A stretch of 9,862 nucleotides of DNA from an uncultured Bacteroides sp. (GCF_902491285.1 NZ_CABUHK010000126.1:1-9862); one strand, 5' to 3'; positions 1 to 8,486 are shown, numbered from the stretch's first letter. The notes: a model not told the origin generated them from the letters alone. A program made the numbers and translations.

Positions 1-97
1 GGAGTAGTGGATATGAGCTTCTTCCTTTTTAGGCTAGCAAAGGTATATGCATGAACGGAATTAACAAAACTTAATCCCCCAAGAATTACAACTGAGC

Positions 98-126
98 CGA
101 AAAAGCCCCGGAGAAGAACTTCCGGG
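98..126 (-). terminator. Intrinsic terminator of the sigma-fecR-susCD-tlpA locus
   Basis: On the minus strand a 6-bp perfect GC-rich stem (CCCGGA / TCCGGG, plus-strand arms 107-112 and 121-126, with a further G·T pair inside) is followed after GG by CTTTTT. It lies about 40 bases past the stop codon of the thioredoxin-like gene. Hairpin plus T-tract is the standard rho-independent arrangement, so it probably ends the minus-strand operon. The remaining bases 1-97 show no gene that can be supported. Confidence 0.75.
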
Positions 127-164
127 ACCCTTTCATGTAGTAACGAACAAATGCTCTTTTTATT

Positions 165-1241
165 TTATTTCAAGATTTCGTTCAACTTCTTTTCAACTTG
201 CTCGCCTCTGAGGTTTTTTCCTATAATCATTCCGTTAGGGTCTACCAACAGGGTAGTAGGGATGGCTCTTATGCCGTAAACCGTAGCGCCTTCACTCTTC
301 CATCCCTTTAAATCGGATATTTGCGGCCATGTGATACCCAAGCTTTTAATTCCCTTCAACCATGCTTCTTTCTTGTCGTCCAGAGAGACACCGATGATTT
401 CAAATCCTTTGGATGCAAATTTCTCATAAGCAGCTTTTAGATGTGGAATTTCCCCACGGCAAGGACCACACCATGATGCCCAAAAATCTATCAATACATA
501 TTTCCCTTTTCCAATATAGTCGGATAATGCAACCTCTTTATCATTTATATCTTTCGATTTGAAATCCGTAAATTTCTGTCCTACTTCAGCCCGTTTCATA
601 GCAATCTGATGCTTGATGACAGCCTGGGTAAATCCGTTTTCCTTCATAACCGGGGAGGCAACGGCAAGAATTTTTGCAACTTCTTCGCTTGACAGGCTGC
701 TTTCAAACCGACGGAGTAACTGTGCCCCGGCGATATTATTCAGGTTTTGGTTGATACATTCTTTTATTACCGCCGTTTGTCTCTTGCTTACGTCTTCCCA
801 TTTCTTTTCCAATTCAAGCATTTTTGCTTTATCCTCTTCTTTCAATTCAGAAGCCTGTTGTCTCAATGCCTTATATTCGCTGTTGAACGCATTAATCCTC
901 TCATTGCAAGCTTCGAGAATATCATTTGTAGGCGTTCCTGTCGCTTTTCCCGGACTATCAAGTGAGACGTTGATAGTTCCGTCCTCAAGAACCAAAGTTG
1001 TCCTGGCTCTGCCCGCTGATACGGTGGCAAAACAGACTTTAGGCTGCGTTCCTTTGAATGTAAAAGCATTATTGCTGATAATTACGCTATCCATTGCGTT
1101 GGTCTGGCTGTTCTCTGCGTCATTGAGATAGACTGTCTGGCCATCCATGCCGGTAGCAGTACCTTTTATGGTATAGTTTACTTGCGCAGATGCAGCGAGT
1201 GACATGCATAATGCACATGCCGTGATACTAATTCTGTTCAT
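165..1241 (-). CDS. Secreted TlpA-like thioredoxin with DUF4369-type N-terminal domain
   Basis: A 358-residue periplasmic or surface-facing thiol-disulfide protein. Residues 1-19 form a signal peptide with cleavage likely after Ala-Ser-Ala; a lipobox-like I-T-A-C at residues 6-9 seems too close to the start to be used. Residues about 21-110 are beta-rich and resemble the DUF4369 domain often fused to Bacteroidetes thioredoxins. Residues about 115-215 are helical and charged. The thioredoxin/AhpC-TSA-like domain covers about 221-358, with the active site W-C-G-P-C (Cys258, Cys261) and the cis-proline loop I-P-T at 327-329. Both catalytic cysteines are present, so it should be redox-active. It follows susD by 42 bases and is probably the last gene of the operon. 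Family knowledge supports a reductase or disulfide-exchange role, but the partner protein is unknown. The start is chosen because it gives the complete signal peptide. Confidence 0.9.
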   Translation of the reverse strand: MNRISITACALCMSLAASAQVNYTIKGTATGMDGQTVYLNDAENSQTNAMDSVIISNNAFTFKGTQPKVCFATVSAGRARTTLVLEDGTINVSLDSPGKATGTPTNDILEACNERINAFNSEYKALRQQASELKEEDKAKMLELEKKWEDVSKRQTAVIKECINQNLNNIAGAQLLRRFESSLSSEEVAKILAVASPVMKENGFTQAVIKHQIAMKRAEVGQKFTDFKSKDINDKEVALSDYIGKGKYVLIDFWASWCGPCRGEIPHLKAAYEKFASKGFEIIGVSLDDKKEAWLKGIKSLGITWPQISDLKGWKSEGATVYGIRAIPTTLLVDPNGMIIGKNLRGEQVEKKLNEILK

Positions 1242-1283
1242 AATTCGAATATTAAAGTTTTATTGTATGTTCAAGCTATCCGT

Positions 1284-2846
1284 TTATTTCTTTCCGAGCG
1301 GGTCATATGGACGGTTATCTACTTCCAATCCCCATTGCGGATTCTTTTCAATGATAGAATTCGATTTCGGCAGCGTGTAATATTCACTATTGACCGGAGC
1401 CGAATAGCTCTTGCTTCCTATCATATGCGTGATTGTTGTCTGACACCAGGGTTTTCCTGTATCATACACAAAACGTTTGATGTCAAAGGTACGCTGATAA
1501 GATGAAATAGGCAATTCTCGGCGGCGTTCTTTTAGTATTTCATAAAGTAATTCATCTTCATTTAATGAACTGCCGTTCGGCAAGTCGGTGTTATCGCCGG
1601 AATAGCGATACTTGCGCAGCAAGTTCAGGTCTTTCAACGCATTTGTCTTGTCGGAAGTGCGGGCTTCTGCTTCCGCCTTCATTAATAGAAGCTGAGGATA
1701 TGTGATTCCCTGATTGGCCAGCATTTTGGAGTTGCGGCAATACGTCCTTTTTATACCGTCCTCATATTTAATGCCGCCTACTGTCGTTGAATATCCTAAT
1801 ATTCTCAAGGCAAATAGTTGGTACCGTCTGTCGGTATTTGGATCGAACAGGGCAAGGAAGTCATCCGACGGGTAATAAGTAGATTGGCCGTTTGTGGTGG
1901 CGCAACCGGCAGGCGCTGTCCTGTAAAACAGGTTTTCCCGGTGAATGCTTTGGTTGAACAGCAAGTCCTGTCCGCGTAAGTCGAGTGACAGCTCTTTATC
2001 CGTTCCTTCTGCCGGATCGGCATTGGGGTCGTCGTCATAGTAACATTGGTTGAAGTCATAAATCATATTATCAACACTTCCTTTCAGCGCGACAGAACGG
2101 CTCCACGCTTCCGACGCTTCTTTCAGCATATTGGTCCAGTCCCTCATATACATGAAATATTCTGCCCGCAAAGCATGCACAGCCGCTTTATTGGCTCTGC
2201 AGGGATTCACTACATTTTCGGGAGCATCCAGCGCATCGTCCAAATCTTTCTTCACAAACTGCATCAACTCTGCTGTTGTAGCTAGGTCGGGATTAGGCAC
2301 AGTAGGGTCGCCCGAAGTGCGGTAAGGAATTGTTTTTGTGCTGTTGTCCCCATTAGGGTTATACATCGGGCCATAGCCCAATCCGCCGACCATGTAAGAC
2401 CAGGCGCGCCCGGCTTTGGCTTGTGCGATTACGGCTTTGCCGTTTTCCGTTTCGGCAGCTCCGTCCAGGCCTTCAATGCCTTCGATGACGTTGTTAAACA
2501 ATCCGGCTGCCCGGTATATTCCCCATTCCCATGTGTATTGCGGCTTGATAGGGCTTTCGTAAGGTACGTTAAACGTATAGGCCGCATATACATCTTTATT
2601 GACATAAGAGCTTATGTATTTATATTTATCCAAGTTCTCGCTTATGGATAAATTATCTGCCAGCATAGAGTAAAAAGAGGTATTGTTATTATCCATGAAG
2701 TGGTACTTGATGGTACTTTCATTGTTTAAAAGATTTTCAAATTCCTCTATCTCTGTCGGTATTAATTTTCCAATGGGCTTCACATCCAGGAAATCACTGC
2801 AAGACGAACAAGCGATTGAGAGTAAAAATAAGTATTTTAGTTTCAT
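1284..2846 (-). CDS. SusD/RagB-family outer-membrane nutrient-binding lipoprotein
   Basis: A 520-residue SusD-like protein, normal length for the family. The N-terminus is a lipoprotein signal with two candidate lipid cysteines, Cys13 (S-I-A-C) and Cys16. Cys16 is preferred because it precedes S-D-F-L-D, matching the usual C-x-D-F-L-D start of mature SusD proteins. TPR-like helices are visible at about 141-160 (A-x-A-x-A-G-R-A-W-S-Y) and 386-414 (L-L-L-M-K-A-E-A-E ... L-N-L-L-R). The family's C-terminal signature E-R-R-R-E-L ... F-D-I-K-R-F is at 440-459. In this family the lipoprotein sits at the cell surface as a lid on the SusC barrel and helps capture ligand. It starts only 11 bases after the susC stop, so the two are surely co-transcribed. 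Ligand specificity cannot be read from the sequence. Confidence 0.95.
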   Translation of the reverse strand: MKLKYLFLLSIACSSCSDFLDVKPIGKLIPTEIEEFENLLNNESTIKYHFMDNNNTSFYSMLADNLSISENLDKYKYISSYVNKDVYAAYTFNVPYESPIKPQYTWEWGIYRAAGLFNNVIEGIEGLDGAAETENGKAVIAQAKAGRAWSYMVGGLGYGPMYNPNGDNSTKTIPYRTSGDPTVPNPDLATTAELMQFVKKDLDDALDAPENVVNPCRANKAAVHALRAEYFMYMRDWTNMLKEASEAWSRSVALKGSVDNMIYDFNQCYYDDDPNADPAEGTDKELSLDLRGQDLLFNQSIHRENLFYRTAPAGCATTNGQSTYYPSDDFLALFDPNTDRRYQLFALRILGYSTTVGGIKYEDGIKRTYCRNSKMLANQGITYPQLLLMKAEAEARTSDKTNALKDLNLLRKYRYSGDNTDLPNGSSLNEDELLYEILKERRRELPISSYQRTFDIKRFVYDTGKPWCQTTITHMIGSKSYSAPVNSEYYTLPKSNSIIEKNPQWGLEVDNRPYDPLGKK

Positions 2847-2857
2847 GATTTATTCAA

Positions 2858-5800
2858 TTAAAATGAGAATGACAAACCGATATAAAACTCAGGACGTAAA
2901 GGCAATGAAGTGTATCCTTGGTCGTAAGTGGGACCGGAATATCCAGTTTCATTGACTTCTGCGATTTCAGGGTCTATGTCGACTCCTTTGGCTGTAATCC
3001 TGAATAAATTGCGCATCTGAAAATAGACTCTTGCATTATTCAGATGAATCTTGTTGATGAGCGAGCGGTCAAAAGTATAAGCCAGCGTGATATCCCGCAA
3101 TTTCATATAACTGGCGTTCCCAACTAATATATCCAAGTATGGGAAATCGAATAAATCCATATTCCAGCTTTTCAGTACCGGATAAATCGCCGTCTTTTCG
3201 TCTCCCGGCTTTTGCCATCTTTCGCCTACATGACGGTTGGAATAATTGGAGCCGCTAAAGGCATCCTTGCGGTATTTATGACCTAATTTGGCGATTAGCA
3301 TAAATGATAAATCCCAGTTCTTATAACTAAAACTCTGAGTCATGGACATATCGAATTTGGGACGTAAGCTTCCCTGGCAATAAACATCTTCTATCTCGGC
3401 ATCACCAATCAAGATTTTGTCTCCTTTTGAGTTATAAATCATAGTAGCACCTTCCTCATTCAAACCTGCGAATTTATATCCCCAGATAGAATTGGCGGGG
3501 TATCCGGCAACTGTGACAGAACCTGTGCTCGGTGTGTAACTGCTTGCGTAACTACGGGTTACGTTATATTCTTTCACTTTGTTGTGATTGTATGCGAAAT
3601 TGTAATTGATATTCCATTTGAAATTACGCGTCACAATAGCGTCGGCATCTACCGTTATTTCTATACCGTTATTGACAATCCTGCCTACATTCTTTGTCAG
3701 AGAAGCAAAGCCCGTAGTGGGGTCTATCGCGTCTTTCGCCAGCAGGTCGGAACTGTTTTTGGTGTAATAATCAAAACTAAAGTTCAGGCGGCTGTCCAAG
3801 AAAGAGAGGTCCAGACCGATGTTAGTAGTCTTTGTCTTTTCCCATCTTAGCTGGTTGTTGGGCGGAGAAGCCACTTTGTAGGATACGCCGCCGGTCGTCT
3901 GATTGTAATCTCCCGCTTCCAGAATCAGGAACGGGCCTTCATCCAAAGCGATGTTACCGTTTATACCGTAAGACGCACGTATATTCAGCCTGTTAATCCA
4001 CGGTACATCGAAAAATTCTTCATTGGCAAGCTTATATGTTCCACCTACAGACCAAAGCGGTTTATGGCGATATTTAGGGTCTGTGCCGAAGAAGTTGGTT
4101 AAATCCATACGTACACTGCCGCTTACGATAAACTTGTTGTTGTACTCATAAGAGCCGTTACCATACCAGGACACGAAACGGTTGTCGCGATAGGTGTACT
4201 CCCCGTTTGTGAATGTATCATATAACGGGGGACTCCATGGAGAGCCGAACAACATATCCGCATAGTTTACATTGCCGACAAAATCTTTTAAATTCATCGG
4301 GATAAACGAGCCGGCTACTTCATTATATCCCGCACGGGTTGCCATAGTGTTGTAATCATACGTAGAACGGCGCACTTCGTTACCGGCAAGGATTGTGACG
4401 CGGTGTTTGTCGTTCAGGAATGAACGGTTGTAATTGATTTGGGTACGTATTGTCCAATCCTCGCTTACATTTCTTTTTTCGTTGATGACAGCACCGTCGG
4501 GCAAATAATGGTTTACGGTATTTGTCTTGGATGTCGCGTCGTTATAGGCGATGCGTACAGCGTAAGAATCCGCCTGACGCAGTTGTTTGTATTGGTAATT
4601 GCCCCTTTGCCACACTCCGCCGACTTCGATATTCAGTCCTTTCATAATATCCAGGCGCAGTTTGCCGCTGATTCTTGTGCTGAAGTTCGTAGTGCTTATT
4701 GCGTCCTTATAAACATCCTCAATCGGATTATACGTCCAGTCTTTCATGCCGGGCGTATTCTGGTAAGTTTTTACTTTATATTGGCTGAGTCCCCATACAT
4801 TACACGGCTTTCCGTTTTCATCTACAATGGCGGTATAAGGCTGCAAATCGGAGCCGCTGCTATATCCGGTCAGGGCCGAATAGGTCGTATTCGGTTCGTT
4901 GGTACGGTTGTATAAGATATTTGCCCCCAAATCTATGGTTAAGAACTTATAAGGTTTCCATTGGTTGTTGAAATCCAGAATCAGCCTGTCCTCATTCGTA
5001 TTGATGAAGCTGCCTCTTTTGTAATTATAATTGGCTGCTACGTTGTACATATAGTTCTCTTCGCCACCGGAAATGGAAACATTGTGCTGATGGCTCAACT
5101 GGTTGCGGAACATATACTTCTCAATCTGTTTCAAGCCATTTACCTGGCGGAGCTGGTTTATTTCCGCCATCGCTTCATCCTGTGTTATTTTATTGTTGTG
5201 TGCCTGCATCAACAGATAACTCACTCTGCTCATATTACCCTCATCCAGAGGGTCGTAACTGTCCGGTGACTGATTGAACAAGTCAATCTCGGCATCAATA
5301 TAATCCGATGAAGATGCCCTGTTCAATTTGCTTAAATCAGGCTTCAGCGTCACGTTGAACGAACCTTTGTAAGAGACTACCGCCTTTCCTTTCTGACCGC
5401 GCTTCGTTGTGATGACGATAACCCCGTTGGCTGCCCGCGAACCGTAGATAGAGGCGGCTACACCATCCTTGAGCACTGTGATATTCTGGATGTTATCAGG
5501 GTTCAAGTCTTCCAGTTTACCTTCGATAGGATAGCCGTCGACTACAAGCAGCGGGGTTTTCTCGGCATTGAAAGTAGAAACGCCCCGGATTTCAATGTTT
5601 CCTTTCTTGTCTATCACGATACCGGCAGCCTGTCCTTCCAGTAAAGATTTCAAGTCGGGTTGCAGTTTGGTTTCTAGTTTGCTTGAAGAAATAAGCCCGA
5701 ATGCCCCTGTCACCCTTTCCTTGGATAAGGTTTGATAACCGGTCACTATCACTTCGCTCAATGCAGAAGTGGCAGGCAATAATTTCACACTTATAGCTTT

Positions 5801-6376
5801 GGTGGCGGGAGTAACCTTTACCATTTGGTCTGCCATGCCTACAAAAGTAAAAGTCAGTACTTCGCCCGGTGCGGCTTTGATTGAAAAGTGCCCGTTGGCA
5901 TCCGTGATGGTGCCGTTGTTGCTTTTGGGGACAAAGACGCTTACGCCTACCAGCCCGTCCCCGTTTTCGTCTACGACAGTCCCCGAAATATTTACAGGAG
6001 TGTATTTCTTGTCACTGCCTGTCACTTCTTTTTCCGGATAAAGAAGAATCAGATTCCTTTTAATCTCGTAACGCAACGAAGTCTGTTTGCAGAAATCCTG
6101 AAGAACTTTGGGCAAAGAGGTGTTTTGATAACTCAATGTCACTGTCTGTCCCGGATGAATGGTCGTTTCTTCGTACACAAAATGCAAATTCGTCTCTCTT
6201 TGCAATTGATCCAGCACTACCCTGACCAGAGTGTTTTGAACATTTATGCTAATCTTCTTGTCGGCTTGGGCGAACGCTTGTGTGCTAACTGTTAAAGAGA
6301 AGAACATAAAAGTTATAAAACATCTAATCATTAAATTCTTACGAAGAAAAATTTCGTTTAAAACTTTTTTTCCCAT
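2858..6376 (-). CDS. SusC/RagA-family TonB-dependent receptor with N-terminal STN signalling domain
   Basis: A 1172-residue outer-membrane TonB-dependent transporter. A signal peptide has its hydrophobic core at about 17-33 and likely cleavage after Ala-Phe-Ala (34-36). An STN (secretin/TonB short N-terminal) domain covers about 40-115. A carboxypeptidase-regulatory-like beta-sandwich covers about 128-200 (starting I-S-G-T-V-V-D). A TonB-box-like stretch S-E-V-I-V-T-G-Y is at 207-214. The plug covers about 218-327 with the typical S-I-Y-G-S-R-A-A-N-G-V-I. The rest is a beta-barrel ending in aromatic S-F-S-F. The STN domain separates transducing receptors from plain SusC importers: it contacts a FecR-type anti-sigma factor in the periplasm. 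That fits the FecR and sigma genes directly upstream. An internal Met16 (6331) would also give a full signal peptide, but long N-terminal extensions are common in this family, so 6376 is kept. Confidence 0.95.
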   Translation of the reverse strand: MGKKVLNEIFLRKNLMIRCFITFMFFSLTVSTQAFAQADKKISINVQNTLVRVVLDQLQRETNLHFVYEETTIHPGQTVTLSYQNTSLPKVLQDFCKQTSLRYEIKRNLILLYPEKEVTGSDKKYTPVNISGTVVDENGDGLVGVSVFVPKSNNGTITDANGHFSIKAAPGEVLTFTFVGMADQMVKVTPATKAISVKLLPATSALSEVIVTGYQTLSKERVTGAFGLISSSKLETKLQPDLKSLLEGQAAGIVIDKKGNIEIRGVSTFNAEKTPLLVVDGYPIEGKLEDLNPDNIQNITVLKDGVAASIYGSRAANGVIVITTKRGQKGKAVVSYKGSFNVTLKPDLSKLNRASSSDYIDAEIDLFNQSPDSYDPLDEGNMSRVSYLLMQAHNNKITQDEAMAEINQLRQVNGLKQIEKYMFRNQLSHQHNVSISGGEENYMYNVAANYNYKRGSFINTNEDRLILDFNNQWKPYKFLTIDLGANILYNRTNEPNTTYSALTGYSSGSDLQPYTAIVDENGKPCNVWGLSQYKVKTYQNTPGMKDWTYNPIEDVYKDAISTTNFSTRISGKLRLDIMKGLNIEVGGVWQRGNYQYKQLRQADSYAVRIAYNDATSKTNTVNHYLPDGAVINEKRNVSEDWTIRTQINYNRSFLNDKHRVTILAGNEVRRSTYDYNTMATRAGYNEVAGSFIPMNLKDFVGNVNYADMLFGSPWSPPLYDTFTNGEYTYRDNRFVSWYGNGSYEYNNKFIVSGSVRMDLTNFFGTDPKYRHKPLWSVGGTYKLANEEFFDVPWINRLNIRASYGINGNIALDEGPFLILEAGDYNQTTGGVSYKVASPPNNQLRWEKTKTTNIGLDLSFLDSRLNFSFDYYTKNSSDLLAKDAIDPTTGFASLTKNVGRIVNNGIEITVDADAIVTRNFKWNINYNFAYNHNKVKEYNVTRSYASSYTPSTGSVTVAGYPANSIWGYKFAGLNEEGATMIYNSKGDKILIGDAEIEDVYCQGSLRPKFDMSMTQSFSYKNWDLSFMLIAKLGHKYRKDAFSGSNYSNRHVGERWQKPGDEKTAIYPVLKSWNMDLFDFPYLDILVGNASYMKLRDITLAYTFDRSLINKIHLNNARVYFQMRNLFRITAKGVDIDPEIAEVNETGYSGPTYDQGYTSLPLRPEFYIGLSFSF

Positions 6377-6463
6377 AACTTTGTTTTGATTAAATGATGT
6401 AAAATTTCCTGTTTTACAGGATTTTGATTGTTTATTTATAGCGGGAAGGCTCCACCCTTTCCG
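6377..6463 (-). promoter_or_regulatory. fecR-susC intergenic region with two inverted repeats
   Basis: This 87-base gap separates the regulatory genes from the transport genes. A 10-position imperfect hairpin (plus-strand arms 6440-6449 and 6456-6465, one C·A mismatch on the minus RNA) overlaps the fecR stop codon, but no T-run follows on the minus strand, so it is not a classical terminator. Closer to susC, a second hairpin lies at 6401-6425 (CCTGT-TTT-ACAGG flanked by AAAAT/ATTTT), overlapping an alternative GTAAAA-N7-TTTTAC palindrome (6399-6417). In related loci the cognate ECF sigma factor is expected to act upstream of susC. No -33/-10 pair can be assigned with confidence. Confidence 0.4.
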
Positions 6464-7618
6464 CTATTCTGTTATATATATTTGATTGTTTTCTCTGATA
6501 AATTTCACATTCGACACTTTCTCGATTACTTCGATGGCGAAACTTAGTTCGTTGTTGCGGAATATAACTCCGGCAAAGCGTTTGTGTTTCAGCTTTTCAT
6601 CATTGAAGCGGATATCCACGTTGTACCAGCGTGAAAGTTGTGCGGCGATGTCTCCGAGCTCTGTTTTACGGAACTCATACATTCCTTGCGACCACGATGT
6701 GAAGAGGCTTGCATCTACATTTTCTACCTCGATATCCCCCGTCCCGTGCATTGCCGCTTGTTGGTTCGGGAGTAGAGTGACCGAAGTTTCTTGGTTATAT
6801 ATCTTTACTTTACCTTCTGCCAGCGTCGTATAGATTTTATTTTCCGGATATGCTGAGACATTAAACTTCGTGCCCAGTACCTCTATCTTGTTGTCGGAAA
6901 TACTGACTATGAAAGGACGTTTATTGTCTTTGGCAACTTCAAAATAGGCTTCACCTGTCAAAATAACCTCACGTTTGTCCGCAAAACTGACCGGATAACG
7001 CAGGCTACTTTCAGAATTTAACCACACCTTTGTCCTGTCTGCCAAAACCAGCAGGTACTCGCCGCCACGGGGAACGGTTAGCGTATTATATTTGAGAGCC
7101 TTGGGCGTCTCCTTTTTCGTGTCTTGGTAAACAAGCGCCTCATTGGGCTTGCTGACGGCAATTGTGCCTTCCGTGCTCTCTATATTTCCTTCTTTTGTGC
7201 CTAAATCTATTTCTTTTCCATCATCAAGGATTAGAGTGGCCTTTCTGCTGCCCATCTCCGGAAAAGAATCGGTTGTGGCGGAAAGGGCTGTTTCTTTATG
7301 CGGGAAATTATGAGATAAAGAAGTGTAAGCCAGTGTGAAAATAAGCAGGAAAGATGCTGCGACAGCAACCGATGTGTAGGTCACACGGCGTATTTGCCTC
7401 CGGCTTTTCTTTCTCTGAAGGCGTTTCCATGCCTGTGCGGCATCATACTGCTCGATGAAATCAAGGCAACGTCTGATTCTATGATGTTCAAACCATGTCT
7501 TTGCCGCTTTCTTATGTTCGCTCAGGTCATCGAACTGCTCATGAGGTTTTTTCATATCTTTGCTCATTTTATCAATCCTTTTTGATAAGGAGTATAAAAG
7601 TTGCAAAATGGGTGACAT
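6464..7618 (-). CDS. FecR-family anti-sigma factor (inner-membrane, DUF4974 C-terminus)
   Basis: A 384-residue single-pass membrane anti-sigma factor. The cytoplasmic N-terminal part (about 1-78) is charged and helical and should hold the sigma factor. One transmembrane helix lies at about 81-99, preceded by a strongly basic R-K-K-S-R-R-Q-I-R-R stretch consistent with an inside N-terminus. The periplasmic FecR domain covers about 178-278 (T-V-P-R-G-G-E-Y ... D-R-T-K-V-W-L-N-S-E-S ... G-E-A-Y-F-E-V). The C-terminal DUF4974-like, STN-resembling domain covers about 313-383 (L-G-D-I-A-A-Q-L-S-R-W-Y-N-V). It lies 29 bases after the sigma gene and is surely its partner. The start is uncertain: Met18 (7567) or Met22 (7555) give a more typical N-terminus, and the first 17 residues may be leader sequence. 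Confidence 0.92.
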   Translation of the reverse strand: MSPILQLLYSLSKRIDKMSKDMKKPHEQFDDLSEHKKAAKTWFEHHRIRRCLDFIEQYDAAQAWKRLQRKKSRRQIRRVTYTSVAVAASFLLIFTLAYTSLSHNFPHKETALSATTDSFPEMGSRKATLILDDGKEIDLGTKEGNIESTEGTIAVSKPNEALVYQDTKKETPKALKYNTLTVPRGGEYLLVLADRTKVWLNSESSLRYPVSFADKREVILTGEAYFEVAKDNKRPFIVSISDNKIEVLGTKFNVSAYPENKIYTTLAEGKVKIYNQETSVTLLPNQQAAMHGTGDIEVENVDASLFTSWSQGMYEFRKTELGDIAAQLSRWYNVDIRFNDEKLKHKRFAGVIFRNNELSFAIEVIEKVSNVKFIRENNQIYITE

Positions 7619-7647
7619 AAGACGGAAAAAATATTAAATTAATTATT

Positions 7648-8223
7648 TTATAGCCATAAAAGTATTAGGTTATTATCCTTGCGCAGGCGCTTCAAAGCGC
7701 GTGAGAGATGCGTTTTCAAGGTATTTACGGATATATTCAGCTCTTCGGCCGCTTCCTTGTATTTTTTATTTTCGAGAATGACGGCTTGCACGGCGGAGAG
7801 TTCTTGTTTGGGCAGCTTTTCCAGTTCTTCCATAATTTTCTTTTCCCTTTCTCTCAGTTCTTCCTCATCGGTGATGGATTCGGTAATATCTATTTCCGTA
7901 TCGAAAAGTTCTTCCATCGAGACGAGGTTGCTCTTCCTTAACGATAGGTAAGAGTTGTTTCGTATGGAATAAAACAGGTAGCTACGCAACTTGACAGCAA
8001 TATTCAGGTACGTTTTTTTCTCCCAAAAGGAGATGAAAAAGTCTTGTACGATATCTTCCGCCATGACAAAAGAGTCTGTCAACTGCACGGCATAAAGGCA
8101 AAGAGGCATGTAATAGGTATCAAACATTAATTTGAACGCACTTTGGGGATTGGTGCGATACAGTTTCAATATGAGCTTGTCTTTTTCGTCGTAATATTTT
8201 TGTTTCTCTTGAAATCTGTTCAT
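7648..8223 (-). CDS. ECF-type RNA polymerase sigma-70 factor (Bacteroidetes FecI-like)
   Basis: A 191-residue alternative sigma factor, normal ECF length. Region 2 covers about 29-96, with the family pattern A-F-K-L-M-F-D-T-Y-Y and D-I-V-Q-D-F-F-I-S-F-W for core binding and -10 recognition. An acidic linker covers about 103-136. Region 4 covers about 137-184 with the helix-turn-helix Y-K-E-A-A-E-E-L-N-I-S-V-N-T-L-K-T-H-L-S-R-A that reads the -35 element. There is no sigma region 1 or 3, as expected for ECF sigmas. It is the first gene of the minus-strand locus and is followed by its FecR partner. By analogy with Fec-type systems it is held at the membrane until the SusC transducer is occupied, then activates the transport genes and possibly itself. 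Confidence 0.94.
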   Translation of the reverse strand: MNRFQEKQKYYDEKDKLILKLYRTNPQSAFKLMFDTYYMPLCLYAVQLTDSFVMAEDIVQDFFISFWEKKTYLNIAVKLRSYLFYSIRNNSYLSLRKSNLVSMEELFDTEIDITESITDEEELREREKKIMEELEKLPKQELSAVQAVILENKKYKEAAEELNISVNTLKTHLSRALKRLRKDNNLILLWL

Positions 8224-8237
8224 TACCTACTGCTTTT

Positions 8238-8276
8238 AGTTTTGCAAAGAAACGAAAAAAAAGCTTTCTAGGAACA
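8238..8276 (-). promoter_or_regulatory. Possible sigma-ABfr promoter of the ECF sigma gene
   Basis: On the minus strand TTTCTTTG (8252-8245) differs at one position from the Bacteroides -7 consensus TAnnTTTG. TGTT (8276-8273) lies 20 bases further upstream, where the TTTG -33 element is expected. This would start transcription near 8238 and give a leader of about 15 bases. Both boxes are imperfect, so the assignment is tentative. Confidence 0.3.
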
Positions 8277-8319
8277 TTTTGATAATTATTAATTGTAGAT
8301 ATTGACGTATCCTTATGGT

Positions 8320-8351
8320 CGAATAGTTTCAAGTCTATTTGAAACTATTCG
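8320..8351. repeat. Perfect 13-bp inverted repeat with 6-base loop
   Basis: CGAATAGTTTCAA (8320-8332) is the exact reverse complement of 8339-8351, with a 6-base centre GTCTAT. No T-run follows on either strand, so it does not look like a terminator. Its right arm forms the beginning of the first unit of the 22-bp array, which suggests the two share a DNA-binding protein or arose together. It lies about 100 bp upstream of the ECF sigma start codon. Confidence 0.8.
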
Positions 8352-8450
8352 TTTCATTACTTGAAACACTTCGTTTCTCGGTGTGAAACACTTTGTTTCA
8401 AAGCATGAAACCGTTCGTCTCCCTATAGCAAACCGAACGCCACCCTATAG
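8341..8450. repeat. Tandem array of five 22-bp units with GAAAC...GTTTC core
   Basis: GAAAC starts at 8341, 8363, 8385 and 8407, exactly 22 bases apart. Units 1-3 share GAAACNNTT(C/T)GTTTC followed by a variable 7-base tail. Units 4 and 5 (8407-8428, 8429-8450) match at 17 of 22 positions and share the tail CCCTATAG. A sixth, decayed copy (8451-8472) matches unit 4 at 13 of 22 positions. The core is an inverted repeat (GAAAC-N5-GTTTC). A 22-bp period is close to two DNA turns, which would place identical sites on one face of the helix, as in cooperative operator arrays. It lies between the divergent ECF sigma gene and the plus-strand promoter motif at 8552. It is too short and regular for CRISPR, and no cas gene is present. 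Confidence 0.85.
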
Positions 8451-8486
8451 GTTACGGTTACTTTGCCTACACCTGGGTTATCCGGC

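Noticed and set aside
1..54. Tail of a plus-strand gene (open frame ending TGA at 52-54)
   Set aside because: Only 17 codons are visible with no recognisable motif, so coding cannot be told from chance.
613..1131. A 172-codon plus-strand open frame opposite the thioredoxin gene, and a 158-codon one at 4439-4915 opposite susC
   Set aside because: They are antisense shadows of clear coding sequence, and their translations show no family features.
8341..8450. CRISPR array
   Set aside because: The unit is 22 bp in total with a 7-base variable part, with no spacer of normal length and no cas genes. It is a simple phased tandem repeat.
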